DNA from: Bacteroides fragilis
GTDB taxonomy: Bacteria > Bacillota > Clostridia > Lachnospirales > Lachnospiraceae
Assembly (NCBI GenBank): GCA_023664485.1
Contig: JAMPFK010000004.1
Span: 62,001-126,000 of the forward strand
DNA length: 64,000 nucleotides
Reading direction: 5' to 3'
The notes beneath the pieces were generated by a model. That model searched no databases, was not told where the DNA came from, and saw nothing but the letters and a program-made list of their open reading frames with translations. This document shows positions 25,242 to 33,066 of this stretch, one piece after another (position 1 is the stretch's first letter; each line of letters opens with the position of its first letter). The position numbers and the translations under genes were made by a program.

Positions 25242-26699
25242 ATGAACTGGAAGAAATATGGAAAGGGCGCGGTCATCGCACTAAACTGCCTTGCGGTTCT
25301 TTTTATGGTCTGCGTCATCGCGGTGAGCGCGGGATATACTGTGTTATCCGGGGATGATTTTACCCACGGTGTCAGGGTCGGCGTGTTTCACGCTCCCTTT
25401 TTTCAGTATTTTGCGGCGTCGCTGCGCTATATGAAGGAAATCTATCTGGACTGGCAGGGGACTTATTTTGCGATGTTCCTGCAGGCGCTTTTATCGCCGA
25501 TCAATAATTTCGGCCTGCCGCAGCTGCGGATCGTCATGATCTTTAACGTGCTGCTCTTTACGGGGGCGTTGTTCGGCGTTGTCTGGACGGCCTTTGATTT
25601 CGTTTTGACGGAAGAAAAGCTGCCCCAGATCCGGATGACGGTTTTCTCCATCCTTCTGTTCGCTATTCTGGACGCCGAAATTTTTACGGAAATCTTTTTC
25701 TGGTATTCCGGAGCGGCAGCCTATAGTTTTCCTTTTTCTTTTCTGCTGCTGTCCGTGATGTTCTTTCTATTATCAAATAACAATCGTTATTCAAAGAAAA
25801 AGAAGCTGGTCTTTTCGATTTGCGCGGCTTTCTTTCTTTTTTGCGCGTCGGGCGGTTCGCTCACGGTAACGGGAACCGGATGCTATGCCGTGCTGCTGCT
25901 CACGCTGGGCTTATATCTGGTTTCGCATAAAATTTCAGTAAGGAATATCGTTGTAACGGCCGTCGGGACCGCCGGGGCGCTGATCAATGTCGCCGCGCCC
26001 GGAAATTTTTCGCGGCATGAGCAGAACAGCGGCGGAGAAGGATTTATGCTGCTGCAGTCTGTGAAATGGGCGGTCAGGAATGTCTGGGAGGAAACGGAGC
26101 GGCTGACGAAGGAAACGATGTTCGGCGTGCTGCTCGTCGCCATGCTCCTGCTCGGTATTTATTTGTCGGATAAATTGCGAAGAAGGCTCAAAGAATACGG
26201 CATCGTCAGCGTTCTTGCGCTGTTTGCCGGTTATGTTGCCGCGCTTCCCGTGGCGGTGGGCTATGCGGGGCCGTTTTTCCCGAACCGGTGCTGTTTTGTG
26301 CTGGATGTCGTATTGGCCGTTTCCTTCCTGAATTTTGCGGTGTTCATGGGATGCTGCCTGGATCGGTGGGCTGGTCTGCGGGATAATCGGAGCGCATGCG
26401 CCGTACTGTTTGTTGTGCTGTTCGCCGTTTTCCTGTCCTCACCGGAAAAGATTTCAGAGTCTGCGGTCATCACGGTGGCGGAATCGATGCACAACGGTAC
26501 TTATCGGAATTATTATGAAGAATGCGTTTCCGTTTACGACTATCTGGAGAACTGCGAGGAAGAAAACGTCATTCTGCCGATGCCGGAATATATCGATAAC
26601 TTTGAATGCTTCTATTTTGACGAGGACGAGACTGCCTGGGTAAATGTCGGCCTGGCGCAGTATTACGGTAAGAAATCGGTGAAAAGAGAGGGCGAATGA
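25242..26699 (+). CDS. Polytopic membrane protein, DUF6056-like (paralogue of 39916)
   Basis: This is a 485-residue membrane protein with about eleven hydrophobic segments. After the first helix it has SGDDFTHGVRVG, then LDWQGTYFAMFLQ. The soluble C-terminal tail ends in AWVNVGLAQYYGKKSVKRE. The 39916 protein has the same three features (IDDYNYGMRV, QWQGTYISCFLM and NWLNLAVADYYHKNSVRRE), so they are paralogues. The early Asp-Asp motif outside the membrane recalls GT-C glycosyltransferases. AGGAGG eight bases before ATG 25242 fixes the start. It is the last gene before repeat copy 2. Confidence 0.78.
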   Translation: MNWKKYGKGAVIALNCLAVLFMVCVIAVSAGYTVLSGDDFTHGVRVGVFHAPFFQYFAASLRYMKEIYLDWQGTYFAMFLQALLSPINNFGLPQLRIVMIFNVLLFTGALFGVVWTAFDFVLTEEKLPQIRMTVFSILLFAILDAEIFTEIFFWYSGAAAYSFPFSFLLLSVMFFLLSNNNRYSKKKKLVFSICAAFFLFCASGGSLTVTGTGCYAVLLLTLGLYLVSHKISVRNIVVTAVGTAGALINVAAPGNFSRHEQNSGGEGFMLLQSVKWAVRNVWEETERLTKETMFGVLLVAMLLLGIYLSDKLRRRLKEYGIVSVLALFAGYVAALPVAVGYAGPFFPNRCCFVLDVVLAVSFLNFAVFMGCCLDRWAGLRDNRSACAVLFVVLFAVFLSSPEKISESAVITVAESMHNGTYRNYYEECVSVYDYLENCEEENVILPMPEYIDNFECFYFDEDETAWVNVGLAQYYGKKSVKREGE

Positions 26700-26713
26700 C
26701 GGCGCAGGCCCAT

Positions 26714-26932
26714 GGAAATCAATTTTCAGTTATCATTCAGACCCGTTATCGTCAGAACAGACATAAATTCCGCGAAGGCCCTTGAAAAACGCCGGCAGTT
26801 AGTGAAAAAGACGCAGCGCGGCTTTTGAACTTAGTGCCGTTGCGATTTTTCGCGGAGCGAGAGCGTGCCGACAAGGGATTTATGTCTGTTCTGACGATAC
26901 CGGGCCTGAATGATAACTGAAAATTGATTTCC
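26714..26932 (-). repeat. Palindromic repeat element, copy 2, inverted (MITE-like)
   Basis: This is a 219-bp element with 55-bp terminal inverted repeats (26714-26768 and 26878-26932) that differ at only about two or three positions. A perfect 9-bp direct repeat GCGCAGGCC flanks it (26702-26710 and 26936-26944). The core 25-nt block at 26854-26878 matches copy 1 at 14839-14863 in 24 of 25 positions when inverted. No ORF with coding character is present. It fills most of the 315-bp gap between the 25242 and 27015 genes; the remainder holds a promoter. Confidence 0.85.
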
Positions 26933-26953
26933 ATAGCGCAGGCCGAGCGCGGC

Positions 26954-26982
26954 TTGCCACTTTGCGCGGCAGCGTATATAAT
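26954..26982 (+). promoter_or_regulatory. Strong sigma-A-like promoter for the 27015 operon
   Basis: TTGCCA (26954-26959) and TATAAT (26977-26982) are separated by 17 bases. It lies ten bases past the right flanking direct repeat of element copy 2 and about 26 bases before the ribosome binding site of the SGNH gene. This probably drives the long run of genes to 44463. Confidence 0.75.
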
Positions 26983-27014
26983 GGAAAGGATAAGAGCGGG
27001 AATGGGGAAAGAAG

Positions 27015-28088
27015 ATGACTCGTAAACAGTTGATACAAAGCATGATCTTCATAGGGATTTTTCTTCTGGCGCTGGTTCCGGTTTCTTATATTGTCCGGAC
27101 CAACGGCGACGTGAAAGACAGATTTTCAGGCTTTTATGCGGAGAAGGATCATACTCTGGATATCGTCCTGATCGGTTCCAGTCCGGTCTTTCCATACTAT
27201 TCGACGCCGAAATTGTGGGGGGAGACGGGCATTGCGGCCTATCCGCTCTCTTCCAATGTGCAGAGGCCCGCGGCAATGAAATATCTGGTAAAGGAGGCCG
27301 AAAAAACGCAGTCTCCATCCCTGTATATTTTCGAAATGCGCATGTATACCATGGAGGACGGGGGATTGTCCGAAAATATGGCCTATACGCGGGGCGTGAC
27401 GGATAATCTGAAATATTCGGCGAATCGTGTGGAGACGATTCAGGCGCTTGTGCCGGAATCGGAGGATCGGCTGAGTTATTATATCGATCTGTTCAAATAC
27501 CATACGAACTGGAAAATGTTCGCTTTTTCTTCGGAATGGAAGAATTGGCGGTATGAGAAAGCGAACGAATTGAAGGGGTTCCAGATAAAAGATGAGGTGG
27601 GCCCCACGGCCAGGCCGGCGGCCGGCGGCGAGGGAGGGGAGTTTCCGATTCCCGCAGAGCAGGAAGCTTATCTGAGGGATCTTCTGCAATATCTGCAGGA
27701 AAATGAATTACAGGCATTATTTATTGTGTCGCCCTATGGGGAAAGCCTGGAAGAACAGCAGATGTTCAATTACATGGAAAAGATCGTGGAAGAGGCGGGT
27801 TATCATTTCCTGAATATGAATAATTATTATGATGAGATCGGGATCGTCTTTGAGGAGGATTTTGCGGATTATGCCAGCCATACGAACGCGGTCGGCGCGG
27901 AGAAATGCACGGCGTTTCTGGAGAGGTATCTGTTGGAAAATTATAGTTTTACGGACAAAAGGGGTAACAGCAGTTATTCTTCCTGGGATGAAGCCTATAC
28001 ATTGTGGCGCGTCAAAGCGGAGGAAGCCGGAGAGGTCATTGCGGCGCATATCGCCAATGAGGATTATGCGGTGATGGAGGAAGAGTAA
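27015..28088 (+). CDS. Membrane-anchored SGNH-like protein
   Basis: The 357-residue protein has a single N-terminal membrane helix (residues 8-27) and an extracytoplasmic domain. IVLIGSSPVFPYY (Ser55/Ser56) is in the place of the catalytic Ser block, and ADYASHTNAVGAEK near residues 283-296 carries the Asp/His pair. It resembles the DltD/AlgJ-type SGNH proteins and the protein at 18768 in plan but not closely in sequence. The next gene is an integral membrane acyltransferase, so the two may cooperate in O-acylation of the glycan. No MBOAT partner follows, so it could instead serve the one at 22533. Confidence 0.72.
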   Translation: MTRKQLIQSMIFIGIFLLALVPVSYIVRTNGDVKDRFSGFYAEKDHTLDIVLIGSSPVFPYYSTPKLWGETGIAAYPLSSNVQRPAAMKYLVKEAEKTQSPSLYIFEMRMYTMEDGGLSENMAYTRGVTDNLKYSANRVETIQALVPESEDRLSYYIDLFKYHTNWKMFAFSSEWKNWRYEKANELKGFQIKDEVGPTARPAAGGEGGEFPIPAEQEAYLRDLLQYLQENELQALFIVSPYGESLEEQQMFNYMEKIVEEAGYHFLNMNNYYDEIGIVFEEDFADYASHTNAVGAEKCTAFLERYLLENYSFTDKRGNSSYSSWDEAYTLWRVKAEEAGEVIAAHIANEDYAVMEEE

Positions 28089-28110
28089 AGCTTTTGAGAA
28101 AGGATCCGGA

Positions 28111-29166
28111 ATGTTTGTATCTAATGATCGGAAGATAGAGTATGAAAAAATCAGAGTATGCGCGATGTTTTTTATGGTTGCACATCATTGCCGCGGGCCG
28201 CTGAGCGGATTTATCGATACGGCTGGAGAACAATATCTGGACGATGGGCTGACGCTGCTTCTTGCTACCTGCAATAGTTTGTTTTTTATGTTGAGCGGAA
28301 AATTTGCGCTTGCTTCAAAATGCGGGACTTTATCAGATTATTATCGATATTATATGAAAAAGCTGATAAATATCATGGCGCCGATTTTGATATATCTTTT
28401 TTTAAGAAGCCTTTTTGAGTACGGGGGCAGGTTTTGGGAAATATCTTTCTGGAAAACATATATCAGAAATGTCTGTTATGATTATGCCGGGACGGAATAT
28501 TGGTTTCTTTATACACTGGCAGGGATGCTGCTGCTGGCTCCTTTTTTAAATAAGATGGTAGCGAATTTCCAAAAGGGAGAAATGTGGTTGTTCGTTGGAA
28601 TTGGTTTGTTATATAATACAGTATGTTCTTATGCGCCATATGTGAATCTGTATATTTCATGGCAGTATATTTTCGGTGGGTGGGTTTTCTATTTTATGCT
28701 GGGTTATTTTCTGGAAAAAATCATCGATACGCCGAAAAAAGAAAATATTGTTATCATGGCAGGCGGGATTTGCTTTATCATTTCCATGATACAGAAGCAG
28801 TTCGGCCTGGTTTCCAACATTTATGATCTGGCGCCGACATTTACCCTGATTTCCTGCGCAGTATTTTTTTTGCTGAAAAGAGAATATTGCGAGAGGGAAC
28901 TGTTTTTCCGCCTGATTTTGAAAGCGGGGAGATATTCTTTTGCAATTTATCTGGTTCATAATCCCGTAAGGCGTTTTTTAGCAGAACATATCCCGTTTTT
29001 ATCGGGAAAAGCATATTTGTTGAACCTGCTTGAGCTGGCAGTGTGCACGATCGGCGTAAGCTTTGTTCTGGCTTTTATTTGTGAAAATACCGTTATCAGA
29101 GCGGTGCAATGGGGAATCAGGAAGATTGTATATCCTCAGGAGAGAAAAAAACAGGTTTTACAGTAA
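28111..29166 (+). CDS. Acyltransferase-3 family integral membrane protein
   Basis: This is a 351-residue protein with about ten membrane helices. The N-terminal block YEKIRVCAMFFMVAHHCRGP has the conserved Arg and the His pair of the acyltransferase-3 (AT3) family, whose members O-acetylate or O-succinylate surface glycans from the membrane. The coding sequence is visibly richer in A+T than its neighbours, suggesting a separate origin. It has a ribosome binding site (GAAAGGA) upstream and lies between the SGNH gene and a deacetylase-like gene. Confidence 0.88.
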   Translation: MFVSNDRKIEYEKIRVCAMFFMVAHHCRGPLSGFIDTAGEQYLDDGLTLLLATCNSLFFMLSGKFALASKCGTLSDYYRYYMKKLINIMAPILIYLFLRSLFEYGGRFWEISFWKTYIRNVCYDYAGTEYWFLYTLAGMLLLAPFLNKMVANFQKGEMWLFVGIGLLYNTVCSYAPYVNLYISWQYIFGGWVFYFMLGYFLEKIIDTPKKENIVIMAGGICFIISMIQKQFGLVSNIYDLAPTFTLISCAVFFLLKREYCERELFFRLILKAGRYSFAIYLVHNPVRRFLAEHIPFLSGKAYLLNLLELAVCTIGVSFVLAFICENTVIRAVQWGIRKIVYPQERKKQVLQ

Positions 29167-29180
29167 AGGAGAGAGAATCA

Positions 29181-29939
29181 GTGTTTTCATATGACGATTA
29201 CAGGGAAATTATCAGGATCATCCAGGCGACGGGCAGGCATGCGAACTATGAGGACGCGCTGGGAAAGGGCAGGTTCGTGATCATGCGCCACGATGTGGAA
29301 TACAGCGTGGAGAGGGCCTATGAGCTCGCGCGGGTGGAGCAGAGCATGGATTTTGTATCCACTTATTTTTTCCAGTGGACGAACAATTCCTATAATATCC
29401 TTTCGAGAAGAAATAGGAATATGATCAAGGATATGCACGAACGCGGCCAGCATATCGGCCTGCATTTTGCGCTGAACGGCATGACGGATATGGCGGAGAT
29501 CCGTAAAAAGATCCGGAAAGAAATGGAGATCTTAAGCGAGATGTTCGGATTTGCGATCCGGGAGTTTTCCATTCACAGGCCGTCCAAAGATGTCCTGCGG
29601 GAGAATATCAGGCTGGATGGCATTATCAACGCCTATCAGGATGATTTTTTCACCTTTGCCGAGCAGATCACGGAGGATACGCCCGTTGCCGTGAAATATA
29701 TGTCGGATGCGAACCATATCTGGCGGTACGGCTATCCGGATGAAAAGAACATTAACGGATATGATAAAGTTCAGATCCTGACGCATCCTTTCGCATGGTC
29801 TAAGGAAGGCTATAATAATTTTAACAATTACCGCGCGCTGGTACAGGAAAAATATGTGGAACTGATCGATTCTATAGACCGGGAGTGCAGGGATTTTGGA
29901 GAGTATAAGGATTATTTTATTGAAAAGTATCAGCGTTGA
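29181..29939 (+). CDS. Polysaccharide deacetylase-like protein
   Basis: This protein of about 252 residues resembles the NodB-fold deacetylases found in polysaccharide loci. FVIMRHDVEYSVERAYELA has the Asp of motif 1, HIGLHFAL gives a His, and FSIHRPS another, consistent with a metal site. No signal peptide is present, so it is likely cytoplasmic. GTG 29181 with AAAGGAGAG ahead is chosen; the frame is open into the preceding gene. It probably removes an acetyl group from a precursor, but this is only a family-level inference. Confidence 0.75.
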   Translation: MFSYDDYREIIRIIQATGRHANYEDALGKGRFVIMRHDVEYSVERAYELARVEQSMDFVSTYFFQWTNNSYNILSRRNRNMIKDMHERGQHIGLHFALNGMTDMAEIRKKIRKEMEILSEMFGFAIREFSIHRPSKDVLRENIRLDGIINAYQDDFFTFAEQITEDTPVAVKYMSDANHIWRYGYPDEKNINGYDKVQILTHPFAWSKEGYNNFNNYRALVQEKYVELIDSIDRECRDFGEYKDYFIEKYQR

Positions 29940-29969
29940 GCCATTTTGCAGGAAAGGGTATAAGATCGT

Positions 29970-31886
29970 ATGTGCGGTATCTGTGGATATGTCAACAAAA
30001 AGGGGATCCGGCGGGAACAGCTGAAAAAAATGAACGATACGATGTACCATCGCGGACCGGACGACAGCGGAGAGGAAATCTATGAGATGTCCGACGGCTG
30101 TCAGGTGGGTTTTGCGCATAGAAGGCTGTCGATCCTGGATCTGTCGGCGCTGGGGCATCAGCCCATGCACTCGGCGGACAGGCGGGTCACGGTCGTCTAC
30201 AACGGGGAAATCTATAATTTTCAGGAATTAAAAGGGGAACTGGCGGGTTATCCGTTTCGTTCCAACTGCGATACGGAAGTCATTATCGCCGCATATCTGA
30301 AATGGGGAACGGAGTGCGTACAGAGGTTCAACGGGATGTTCGCCATCGCCCTGTATGACAGGGCGGAGGACAGCGTTTACCTGTTCCGGGACAGGATCGG
30401 TAAAAAACCGCTCTACTACTGGAAACAGGAGGACGGTATCGTGTTCGCCTCCGAGTTAAAGCCAATCATGGCATACCCCGGTTTTCCGAAAAAGATCCGG
30501 CATGAGGCGCTGTCCCGTTATTTGTTCCAGCAGTATATCAACGCTCCCGACAGTATCTTTCAGGATGTTCATAAGGTGGAGCCGGGAGGCGTACTGCGCT
30601 TTCAGGCGGGAAAAATAACAACATGGAAATATTGGGATATCAGCCAGGTCTATCAAAAATGCGCCAGGCATCCGGTAAGCAGCTATGAAGAGGCCAAAAG
30701 CAGCCTGAAGGAACTGCTGGAAAAATCCGTGGCGATGCGCATGATTTCGGATGTGCCGTTAGGTTCTTTTCTGAGCGGCGGCTACGATTCTTCGCTGGTG
30801 ACCGCGATCGCGCAGGCGTATTCCGATACGCCGGTTAAAACGTTTTCCATCGGTTTTCATGAAAAAAAATACAATGAGGCGGAATACGCGAAGGCGGTAG
30901 CCAAATATCTCGGCACGAATCATACGGAGCTGTATATCGATGAAAAAGAAATGTTCGATCTGGTGGACAGTATTCCTTATTATTACGACGAACCCTTTGC
31001 GGACAGTTCCCAGATCGCTACGATGCTTGTTTCCAGGCTGGCTGGCGAACATGTGACGGTGGCGTTGTCGGGCGATGGCGGCGATGAGTTTTTCTGCGGT
31101 TATAATATTTATGAAAATGTCAGGCAGGCGCAGAAGCTGGATATGCTCGGCGGCATGGTGCACGGTATCTGCGGCCTGCCCGGCTTAAAACAGATAAAGC
31201 TGGAAGAGCGTCTGCCTTTCCGGGTGCGTGTGATCGCAGGAAACCGGGAGAAGGAGAGCAAAACGCAGTTCGGGGCGGGCAATTACATCGTCAAGGCGAA
31301 GGCCATGGTAAAAGCGGCGCCGGGAAAGGAGCCGCTTCCCATCCATTACCTGACGGAGAGCCGCTATGGAGTAAAGGACTGGCAGATACGCAGGATGCTG
31401 CTGGATATGGATACCTATCTGCCGGGAGATATTCTCTGTAAGGTAGACCGGGCGTCTATGAAATATTCGCTGGAATCCCGGTGCCCTATTTTGGATACAG
31501 ATGTTATGGAATTTTCTTACCGGATTCCGCATTCGTATAAATATGCCTCCGGCGACAAGAAACACATCCTGAAAGATATTGCTTACGACTATATTCCGAA
31601 AGAACTGCTGGAAAGGCCTAAAGTCGGCTTTGGGGTGCCGCTGGATAAATGGCTGCGCGGCCCGTTGAAGGAACAGTTATCAGATTACAGCAGTTATGAT
31701 TATCTGGAGAAACAGGGAATCTTCGATGCGGCTTATACCTCCGAACTGATTCACAGTTATTTAAAGACCGGGGACGCGGGGCCGGCGACCGGCGCGAATT
31801 ACTCAAAACTTTCATGGTCGTTTTTCGTGTTCCAGCGCTGGTACGCATGGTTAAATCGGAGCGCAGAAAATGAAATGGCGGTTTAA
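29970..31886 (+). CDS. asnB: Asparagine synthase (glutamine-hydrolysing) family amidotransferase
   Basis: This 638-residue AsnB-like enzyme has an N-terminal glutaminase domain starting MCGICGYV (Cys2 nucleophile) and a C-terminal AMP-forming synthetase domain. The pyrophosphate loop reads SGGYDSS near residue 268 and LSGDGGDEFFCGYN follows. In polysaccharide clusters such enzymes often amidate uronic acids (WbpS-like) instead of making asparagine. A second homologue lies at 33067 with a GT4 gene between them, and the UDP-sugar dehydrogenase at 7566 could supply the carboxylate. True asparagine synthesis cannot be excluded. Confidence 0.92.
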   Translation: MCGICGYVNKKGIRREQLKKMNDTMYHRGPDDSGEEIYEMSDGCQVGFAHRRLSILDLSALGHQPMHSADRRVTVVYNGEIYNFQELKGELAGYPFRSNCDTEVIIAAYLKWGTECVQRFNGMFAIALYDRAEDSVYLFRDRIGKKPLYYWKQEDGIVFASELKPIMAYPGFPKKIRHEALSRYLFQQYINAPDSIFQDVHKVEPGGVLRFQAGKITTWKYWDISQVYQKCARHPVSSYEEAKSSLKELLEKSVAMRMISDVPLGSFLSGGYDSSLVTAIAQAYSDTPVKTFSIGFHEKKYNEAEYAKAVAKYLGTNHTELYIDEKEMFDLVDSIPYYYDEPFADSSQIATMLVSRLAGEHVTVALSGDGGDEFFCGYNIYENVRQAQKLDMLGGMVHGICGLPGLKQIKLEERLPFRVRVIAGNREKESKTQFGAGNYIVKAKAMVKAAPGKEPLPIHYLTESRYGVKDWQIRRMLLDMDTYLPGDILCKVDRASMKYSLESRCPILDTDVMEFSYRIPHSYKYASGDKKHILKDIAYDYIPKELLERPKVGFGVPLDKWLRGPLKEQLSDYSSYDYLEKQGIFDAAYTSELIHSYLKTGDAGPATGANYSKLSWSFFVFQRWYAWLNRSAENEMAV

Positions 31887-31952
31887 TAAATGGGCAGAAA
31901 TGGGCTGGAGGATGAATTAAATAACAACAAAAAGAAACGGGACGAAGAAAAA

Positions 31953-33053
31953 ATGAAAAAAAATGCAGGAAAACTTGCATTCTATATCGGTTCCCTGGAT
32001 AAAGGCGGCGCGGAGCGGGTTTTTGTCAATCTGGCCGAATATTTTCAGGGCAGGGGTTATCGGATCGTCATGGTAACGCAGTACCGGAAAGAGGAAGAAT
32101 ACGCGCTTGCCGACGGTATCGAAAGAGTTATTTCCGATATTACGCCGCAGGAGACGAGCGGAAGCCGGCTCGTCAATTTTTACCGGAGGATGCGCAAACT
32201 CCGCCGCATCTGGAAGAAAGAAAGGCCGGATCTGGTATTATCCTGTGCCGGGAAAAATAATTTTATGGCCATTGTGACGACGATGTTCACTGAAACAAAA
32301 CCGGTAGTATCCGTCGTCGGGGAGGCCGCGGAAGAGTATCCGAACAGGCTGATGCGGTTCCTCGCCAATCTTCTGTTCCCATGCGCAGCGGGCGTTATTT
32401 TACAGACGGAACGCTCCCGGCGCTTCTTTTCGGAGAGAGTTTCAAAAACGGCTGTTATACTTCCGAATTCTTTGAATCCTCTGTTCCTGCGGGAAAGATT
32501 TGCAGGAGAACGGGAGAAGCGGATCGTTTCTGTCGGGCGTCTGGACGCCAATAAGAACCATGAAATGATGATCCGCGCTTTTGCGGCGCTTTCGGACGGT
32601 TATCCGTCCTATACGCTGACCATTTACGGGGAAGGGGAACTGCGGGAATTTCTGCAGGACTTAATCGTTTCTTTTCGGCTGGAGGACAGGATTTTTCTGC
32701 CGGGCGTGATTCCCGATGTGGCGGATAAGATAGAAAAGGCGGCGATGTTTTTGCTGGTTTCCTATTCGGAAGGAATTTCCAACGCGCTGATCGAGGCGAT
32801 GGCGCTGGGTCTGACGGTAATCGCTACCGATGTGCCGAGCGGCGGGACGCAGGAACTGATCCGCCACGGAGAAAATGGATGGATCGTTCCCGCAGGCGAT
32901 GAGAAAGCGCTGGAAGAGGCGATGGATAAACTGCTGTCGGACAGGGCCCTGGCGGAAAAGCTCGGCTCGGAGGCCTGTAAAATACAGGAACGGCTCGCGC
33001 CTGCGCGGGTAAATAAAAAGTGGCAGGAATATTTTGAGCAGATTATAAAGTGA
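31953..33053 (+). CDS. GT4-family glycosyltransferase
   Basis: This is a GT-B glycosyltransferase of about 366 residues. It starts AFYIGSLDKGGAERVFVNLA and has LVSYSEGISNALIEAMAL near residue 268. It is similar to the GT4 at 24086. ATG 31953 places the start six residues before the first strand; ATG 31890 is in frame and would add a Lys/Glu-rich tail, so the start is uncertain. An A8 run directly follows ATG 31953. It is sandwiched between the two asparagine-synthase-like genes. Confidence 0.88.
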   Translation: MKKNAGKLAFYIGSLDKGGAERVFVNLAEYFQGRGYRIVMVTQYRKEEEYALADGIERVISDITPQETSGSRLVNFYRRMRKLRRIWKKERPDLVLSCAGKNNFMAIVTTMFTETKPVVSVVGEAAEEYPNRLMRFLANLLFPCAAGVILQTERSRRFFSERVSKTAVILPNSLNPLFLRERFAGEREKRIVSVGRLDANKNHEMMIRAFAALSDGYPSYTLTIYGEGELREFLQDLIVSFRLEDRIFLPGVIPDVADKIEKAAMFLLVSYSEGISNALIEAMALGLTVIATDVPSGGTQELIRHGENGWIVPAGDEKALEEAMDKLLSDRALAEKLGSEACKIQERLAPARVNKKWQEYFEQIIK

Positions 33054-33066
33054 GGAAGGCGTGACG

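Noticed and set aside
26752..26934. Small frames inside repeat copy 2
   Set aside because: Similar peptide strings come from copy 1 in another context, showing that they are translations of the repeat DNA, not genes.
31955..31962. A8 run after the ATG of the 31953 gene as a phase-variation tract
   Set aside because: Runs of A of this length are common near starts in Lys-rich leaders, and the start codon itself is uncertain; the G9 tract is a much stronger case.
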